A stretch of DNA of 64,000 nucleotides, from positions 103,010,278 to 103,074,277 of the forward strand of contig CP136069.1 of the NCBI GenBank assembly GCA_032622095.1, read 5' to 3'. The position numbers and the translations under genes are program-made. Positions 57,501 to 64,000 of this stretch are shown piece by piece (the stretch's first letter is position 1; every line of letters starts with the position of its first letter). The notes under the pieces were generated by a model that saw only the letters and a program-made list of their open reading frames with translations, was not told the origin of the DNA and searched no databases. The stretch is from Siphonodentalium dalli (taxonomy: Eukaryota > Mollusca > Scaphopoda > Gadilida > Siphonodentaliidae).

Positions 57501-60500
57501 ATACGCCAATGCGTGCGGTCTGAAGAGAGCACGCGATGAGCCAAATTTTGCCAGTGTCGGTTCAGTGTTGTGGGTCAGGGGAGGGGTGGTCCGGGGTACC
57601 AAAATTTATTTCGTCTCCGAATCATATGAAACTTGATATATAACATATACCATACACGTTGATCATAAAACTGAAAACAGATTGTAAATCCGTTAAAAAA
57701 TGGCGGAGATTTGGGCCCTCAAACTTTGAATGTGGGCCCGTATTCTTTCCAATAAACAAAATGTTATTCGTCTCTGAATCAGACAAAATTTATAACAAAT
57801 AATCAATGTAAGTAGCTGATCACAATACTCAAAACAATTTTTAAATCCATTGGAAAATAACGGAGTTACGGGCTCTCAAAATTCGCATTTTGGGCCGGGT
57901 TTGACTATTTCCCAATCCCGTCACCCAATTTCGAGGCAGGGGTGGGGTCACTCCCAAACACTTGAGATCAACCCACACATGTTAAGGGAAAGATATAATC
58001 ATCCTAATTCATATTTTCCGTCCCTTAACTGCGATTTATTGAGCTCATGATTTGCCCTATTATTATACTTCCATGGTGTAACCAAGGAAGTATATTGTTT
58101 TTCTACTGCGGCCGTTTTCTGTTTAATTGGAAATACTCAGAAACTAATGGGAGGAGGACCGCGAAATCTCTAGCGAATGTAGGCATCTAAGGTCTACTAA
58201 AAATAATGCTATCCGGATGTTGGTCCAATATATTTTGACAGAGTTATGGCCCTTTTTCGATTATTTTTCATTATTATTATTATTATACTGGACACTTTTG
58301 CAACCCTTATTACTCGAAAAGTACCAGGAGTAGCACATTAAAACTTGGTACGTATCTTGGGATCAAAGAGTTGTATGCCATCGTCGCATAACGAATATTG
58401 TCCGCGTTTTCCCCGAGGAGTTATCTCCCTTTATTTGAAAAAATGTCATTTTATTATCTCGGAAATTATAAGAAGCAGAGCATCGAAAATTAGACCGTAT
58501 GCACATCTCGATATGCACTACTGCCCACGGGCATAAAAACTTGGGTCCGCCCTTTCCCTGAAGAGTTACCGCCCATAGTTGGCAAACCTCTATTTTATTG
58601 TACTCTGTTGTCCTCCCGTATCATTCCAGATAACTGTATTTGGTTTTTGTAGTCGTGTTGACCGTTGTCAGCTTAGTCCGAGGAAGAAAATTTGACAGGG
58701 TTGGACATATATTTTTACACTGGGGTGGGGGCAATATTTTCGCAATTTTTTTTTATTATTGACATTCATCTATTTAAGTATGTAGATTCCCTGAACGAAA
58801 ACAAACCCATACCGGAAAGGATTTTTGTAATCCGAGAAGAAATGCAAGAGTTACGGGCCCTCAAAGTTTGCAAGTGTCGGTCCCATGTGCTTGTGACCCT
58901 ATCTCCTCCGAAGATGTCGAACTTTGGATGTCGTCTGATATCCCAGTGCGTGCGGTCTGAAGAGAGCACGCGATGGGCCAAATTTTGCCAGTGTCGGTTC
59001 AGTGTTGTGGGTCAGGGGAGGGGTGGTCCGGGGTACCAATTTTGTATTCTTCTCCGAATCGGATGAAACTTGGAATATAACATCCATACCGCCAACCGAT
59101 CTAGAAACTGAAAGAATTTCGAAAATCCAATGAAAAATGTCAGAGTTGTGGGCCTTCAAACAATGCAAATTTGGCCCCATATGCTTGTGATCACATCTCC
59201 TCCGAAGATGTCAAACTTTGGATGTCAACTGATACGCCAATGCGTGCGGTCTGAAGAGAGCACGCGATGAGCCAAATTTTGCCAGTGTCGGTTCAGTGTT
59301 GTGGGTCAGGGGAGGGGTGGTCCGGGGTACCAAAATTTATTTCGTCTCCGAATCATATGAAACTTGATATATAACATATACCATACACGTTGATCATAAA
59401 ACTGAAAACAGATTGTAAATCCGTTAAAAAATGGCGGAGATTTGGGCCCTCAAACTTTGAATGTGGGCCCGTATTCTTTCCAATAAACAAAATGTTATTC
59501 GTCTCTGAATCAGACAAAATTTATAACAAATAATCAATGTAAGTAGCTGATCACAATACTCAAAACAATTTTTAAATCCATTGGAAAATAACGGAGTTAC
59601 GGGCTCTCAAAATTCGCATTTTGGGCCGGGTTTGACTATTTCCCAATCCCGTCACCCAATTTCGAGGCAGGGGTGGGGTCACTCCCAAACACTTGAGATC
59701 AACCCACACATGTTAAGGGAAAGATATAATCATCCTAATTCATATTTTCCGTCCCTTAACTGCGATTTATTGAGCTCATGATTTGCCCTATTATTATACT
59801 TCCATGGTGTAACCAAGGAAGTATATTGTTTTTCTACTGCGGCCGTTTTCTGTTTAATTGGAAATACTCAGAAACTAATGGGAGGAGGACCGCGAAATCT
59901 CTAGCGAATGTAGGCATCTAAGGTCTACTAAAAATAATGCTATCCGGATGTTGGTCCAATATATTTTGACAGAGTTATGGCCCTTTTTCGATTATTTTTC
60001 ATTATTATTATTATTATACTGGACACTTTTGCAACCCTTATTACTCGAAAAGTACCAGGAGTAGCACATTAAAACTTGGTACGTATCTTGGGATCAAAGA
60101 GTTGTATGCCATCGTCGCATAACGAATATTGTCCGCGTTTTCCCCGAGGAGTTATCTCCCTTTATTTGAAAAAATGTCATTTTATTATCTCGGAAATTAT
60201 AAGAAGCAGAGCATCGAAAATTAGACCGTATGCACATCTCGATATGCACTACTGCCCACGGGCATAAAAACTTGGGTCCGCCCTTTCCCTGAAGAGTTAC
60301 CGCCCATAGTTGGCAAACCTCTATTTTATTGTACTCTGTTGTCCTCCCGTATCATTCCAGATAACTGTATTTGGTTTTTGTAGTCGTGTTGACCGTTGTC
60401 AGCTTAGTCCGAGGAAGAAAATTTGACAGGGTTGGACATATATTTTTACACTGGGGTGGGGGCAATATTTTCGCAATTTTTTTTTATTATTGACATTCAT

Positions 60501-63500
60501 CTATTTAAGTATGTAGATTCCCTGAACGAAAACAAACCCATACCGGAAAGGATTTTTGTAATCCGAGAAGAAATGCAAGAGTTACGGGCCCTCAAAGTTT
60601 GCAAGTGTCGGTCCCATGTGCTTGTGACCCTATCTCCTCCGAAGATGTCGAACTTTGGATGTCGTCTGATATCCCAGTGCGTGCGGTCTGAAGAGAGCAC
60701 GCGATGGGCCAAATTTTGCCAGTGTCGGTTCAGTGTTGTGGGTCAGGGGAGGGGTGGTCCGGGGTACCAATTTTGTATTCTTCTCCGAATCGGATGAAAC
60801 TTGGAATATAACATCCATACCGCCAACCGATCTAGAAACTGAAAGAATTTCGAAAATCCAATGAAAAATGTCAGAGTTGTGGGCCTTCAAACAATGCAAA
60901 TTTGGCCCCATATGCTTGTGATCACATCTCCTCCGAAGATGTCAAACTTTGGATGTCAACTGATACGCCAATGCGTGCGGTCTGAAGAGAGCACGCGATG
61001 AGCCAAATTTTGCCAGTGTCGGTTCAGTGTTGTGGGTCAGGGGAGGGGTGGTCCGGGGTACCAAAATTTATTTCGTCTCCGAATCATATGAAACTTGATA
61101 TATAACATATACCATACACGTTGATCATAAAACTGAAAACAGATTGTAAATCCGTTAAAAAATGGCGGAGATTTGGGCCCTCAAACTTTGAATGTGGGCC
61201 CGTATTCTTTCCAATAAACAAAATGTTATTCGTCTCTGAATCAGACAAAATTTATAACAAATAATCAATGTAAGTAGCTGATCACAATACTCAAAACAAT
61301 TTTTAAATCCATTGGAAAATAACGGAGTTACGGGCTCTCAAAATTCGCATTTTGGGCCGGGTTTGACTATTTCCCAATCCCGTCACCCAATTTCGAGGCA
61401 GGGGTGGGGTCACTCCCAAACACTTGAGATCAACCCACACATGTTAAGGGAAAGATATAATCATCCTAATTCATATTTTCCGTCCCTTAACTGCGATTTA
61501 TTGAGCTCATGATTTGCCCTATTATTATACTTCCATGGTGTAACCAAGGAAGTATATTGTTTTTCTACTGCGGCCGTTTTCTGTTTAATTGGAAATACTC
61601 AGAAACTAATGGGAGGAGGACCGCGAAATCTCTAGCGAATGTAGGCATCTAAGGTCTACTAAAAATAATGCTATCCGGATGTTGGTCCAATATATTTTGA
61701 CAGAGTTATGGCCCTTTTTCGATTATTTTTCATTATTATTATTATTATACTGGACACTTTTGCAACCCTTATTACTCGAAAAGTACCAGGAGTAGCACAT
61801 TAAAACTTGGTACGTATCTTGGGATCAAAGAGTTGTATGCCATCGTCGCATAACGAATATTGTCCGCGTTTTCCCCGAGGAGTTATCTCCCTTTATTTGA
61901 AAAAATGTCATTTTATTATCTCGGAAATTATAAGAAGCAGAGCATCGAAAATTAGACCGTATGCACATCTCGATATGCACTACTGCCCACGGGCATAAAA
62001 ACTTGGGTCCGCCCTTTCCCTGAAGAGTTACCGCCCATAGTTGGCAAACCTCTATTTTATTGTACTCTGTTGTCCTCCCGTATCATTCCAGATAACTGTA
62101 TTTGGTTTTTGTAGTCGTGTTGACCGTTGTCAGCTTAGTCCGAGGAAGAAAATTTGACAGGGTTGGACATATATTTTTACACTGGGGTGGGGGCAATATT
62201 TTCGCAATTTTTTTTTATTATTGACATTCATCTATTTAAGTATGTAGATTCCCTGAACGAAAACAAACCCATACCGGAAAGGATTTTTGTAATCCGAGAA
62301 GAAATGCAAGAGTTACGGGCCCTCAAAGTTTGCAAGTGTCGGTCCCATGTGCTTGTGACCCTATCTCCTCCGAAGATGTCGAACTTTGGATGTCGTCTGA
62401 TATCCCAGTGCGTGCGGTCTGAAGAGAGCACGCGATGGGCCAAATTTTGCCAGTGTCGGTTCAGTGTTGTGGGTCAGGGGAGGGGTGGTCCGGGGTACCA
62501 ATTTTGTATTCTTCTCCGAATCGGATGAAACTTGGAATATAACATCCATACCGCCAACCGATCTAGAAACTGAAAGAATTTCGAAAATCCAATGAAAAAT
62601 GTCAGAGTTGTGGGCCTTCAAACAATGCAAATTTGGCCCCATATGCTTGTGATCACATCTCCTCCGAAGATGTCAAACTTTGGATGTCAACTGATACGCC
62701 AATGCGTGCGGTCTGAAGAGAGCACGCGATGAGCCAAATTTTGCCAGTGTCGGTTCAGTGTTGTGGGTCAGGGGAGGGGTGGTCCGGGGTACCAAAATTT
62801 ATTTCGTCTCCGAATCATATGAAACTTGATATATAACATATACCATACACGTTGATCATAAAACTGAAAACAGATTGTAAATCCGTTAAAAAATGGCGGA
62901 GATTTGGGCCCTCAAACTTTGAATGTGGGCCCGTATTCTTTCCAATAAACAAAATGTTATTCGTCTCTGAATCAGACAAAATTTATAACAAATAATCAAT
63001 GTAAGTAGCTGATCACAATACTCAAAACAATTTTTAAATCCATTGGAAAATAACGGAGTTACGGGCTCTCAAAATTCGCATTTTGGGCCGGGTTTGACTA
63101 TTTCCCAATCCCGTCACCCAATTTCGAGGCAGGGGTGGGGTCACTCCCAAACACTTGAGATCAACCCACACATGTTAAGGGAAAGATATAATCATCCTAA
63201 TTCATATTTTCCGTCCCTTAACTGCGATTTATTGAGCTCATGATTTGCCCTATTATTATACTTCCATGGTGTAACCAAGGAAGTATATTGTTTTTCTACT
63301 GCGGCCGTTTTCTGTTTAATTGGAAATACTCAGAAACTAATGGGAGGAGGACCGCGAAATCTCTAGCGAATGTAGGCATCTAAGGTCTACTAAAAATAAT
63401 GCTATCCGGATGTTGGTCCAATATATTTTGACAGAGTTATGGCCCTTTTTCGATTATTTTTCATTATTATTATTATTATACTGGACACTTTTGCAACCCT

Positions 63501-64000
63501 TATTACTCGAAAAGTACCAGGAGTAGCACATTAAAACTTGGTACGTATCTTGGGATCAAAGAGTTGTATGCCATCGTCGCATAACGAATATTGTCCGCGT
63601 TTTCCCCGAGGAGTTATCTCCCTTTATTTGAAAAAATGTCATTTTATTATCTCGGAAATTATAAGAAGCAGAGCATCGAAAATTAGACCGTATGCACATC
63701 TCGATATGCACTACTGCCCACGGGCATAAAAACTTGGGTCCGCCCTTTCCCTGAAGAGTTACCGCCCATAGTTGGCAAACCTCTATTTTATTGTACTCTG
63801 TTGTCCTCCCGTATCATTCCAGATAACTGTATTTGGTTTTTGTAGTCGTGTTGACCGTTGTCAGCTTAGTCCGAGGAAGAAAATTTGACAGGGTTGGACA
63901 TATATTTTTACACTGGGGTGGGGGCAATATTTTCGCAATTTTTTTTTATTATTGACATTCATCTATTTAAGTATGTAGATTCCCTGAACGAAAACAAACC
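42485..64000 (+). repeat. 1731-bp satellite array: twelve full units plus a partial
   Basis: Hairpin starts fall at 42485, 44216, 45947, 47678, 49409, 51140, 52871, 54602, 56333, 58064, 59795, 61526 and 63257, exactly 1731 bases apart each time. I saw no difference between units by eye. Each unit carries a ~294-bp internal duplication (GTGCGGTCTGAAGAGAGCAC at +886 and +1180). Short open frames repeat in every unit but have no domain features. The array runs off the right end, so its full length is unknown. Confidence 0.93.

Noticed and set aside
42766-63729. Recurring open frames of 62-124 codons in each 1731-bp satellite unit
   Set aside because: They recur only because the units are identical. 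They overlap on both strands, lack domains, and are not kept as open frames in the older 1435-bp monomers in the same form.

Overview
This window reads as eukaryotic, repeat-dominated, AT-rich genomic DNA, most likely from a marine invertebrate. A lophotrochozoan such as a mollusc is my best guess, from the mix of non-LTR, Penelope-like and Ty3/gypsy remnants and from ~170-bp repeats carrying a 'GGCCATAACTC' motif that I remember from molluscan genomes. That placement is tentative. I see no intact host protein-coding gene, no rRNA and no CRISPR. Every coding stretch I can defend belongs to a retroelement, and nearly all are broken.

Layout. 0-11 kb: diverged ~170-bp repeats, then a nearly intact non-LTR retrotransposon (endonuclease plus reverse transcriptase, one frameshift, ends ~4850). 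At 7.56-10.17 kb a minus-strand Penelope-like remnant (GIY-YIG endonuclease plus a degenerate hammerhead-like motif) is split by a plus-strand CR1/Jockey-like LINE. A GC-rich island of unknown origin follows (10.2-11.05 kb). 11-19 kb: a possible tRNA-like SINE head, a 936-bp TIR element packed with TGATATCA palindromes and flanked by a perfect 6-bp duplication, a LINE fragment, and a ~180-bp satellite.

19.1-27.3 kb: a Tx1/L1-like LINE reverse transcriptase on the minus strand is interrupted by a 7241-bp element with ~0.8-0.9-kb terminal inverted repeats and a perfect 6-bp target-site duplication. Removing the element and one copy of the duplication restores the RT reading frame at the junction. 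No transposase is visible in it; it contains nested foldback repeats and a LINE fragment.

27.3-39.4 kb: an inverted repeat pair about 7 kb apart, minisatellites, a 1113-bp foldback element with a 9-bp duplication, a near-perfect 137-bp palindrome, a decayed Ty3/gypsy gag-protease-RT remnant, and two more minus-strand LINE 3' fragments.

39.4 kb to the end: a satellite array. Two older ~1435-bp monomers and a 217-bp truncated one precede twelve complete 1731-bp repeats plus a partial one. The 1731-bp units look identical to each other and each starts with the same short hairpin. The 1731-bp unit is the 1435-bp monomer with a 294-bp internal duplication.

There is no operon or pathway to describe; the window is a record of nested insertions and tandem amplification.
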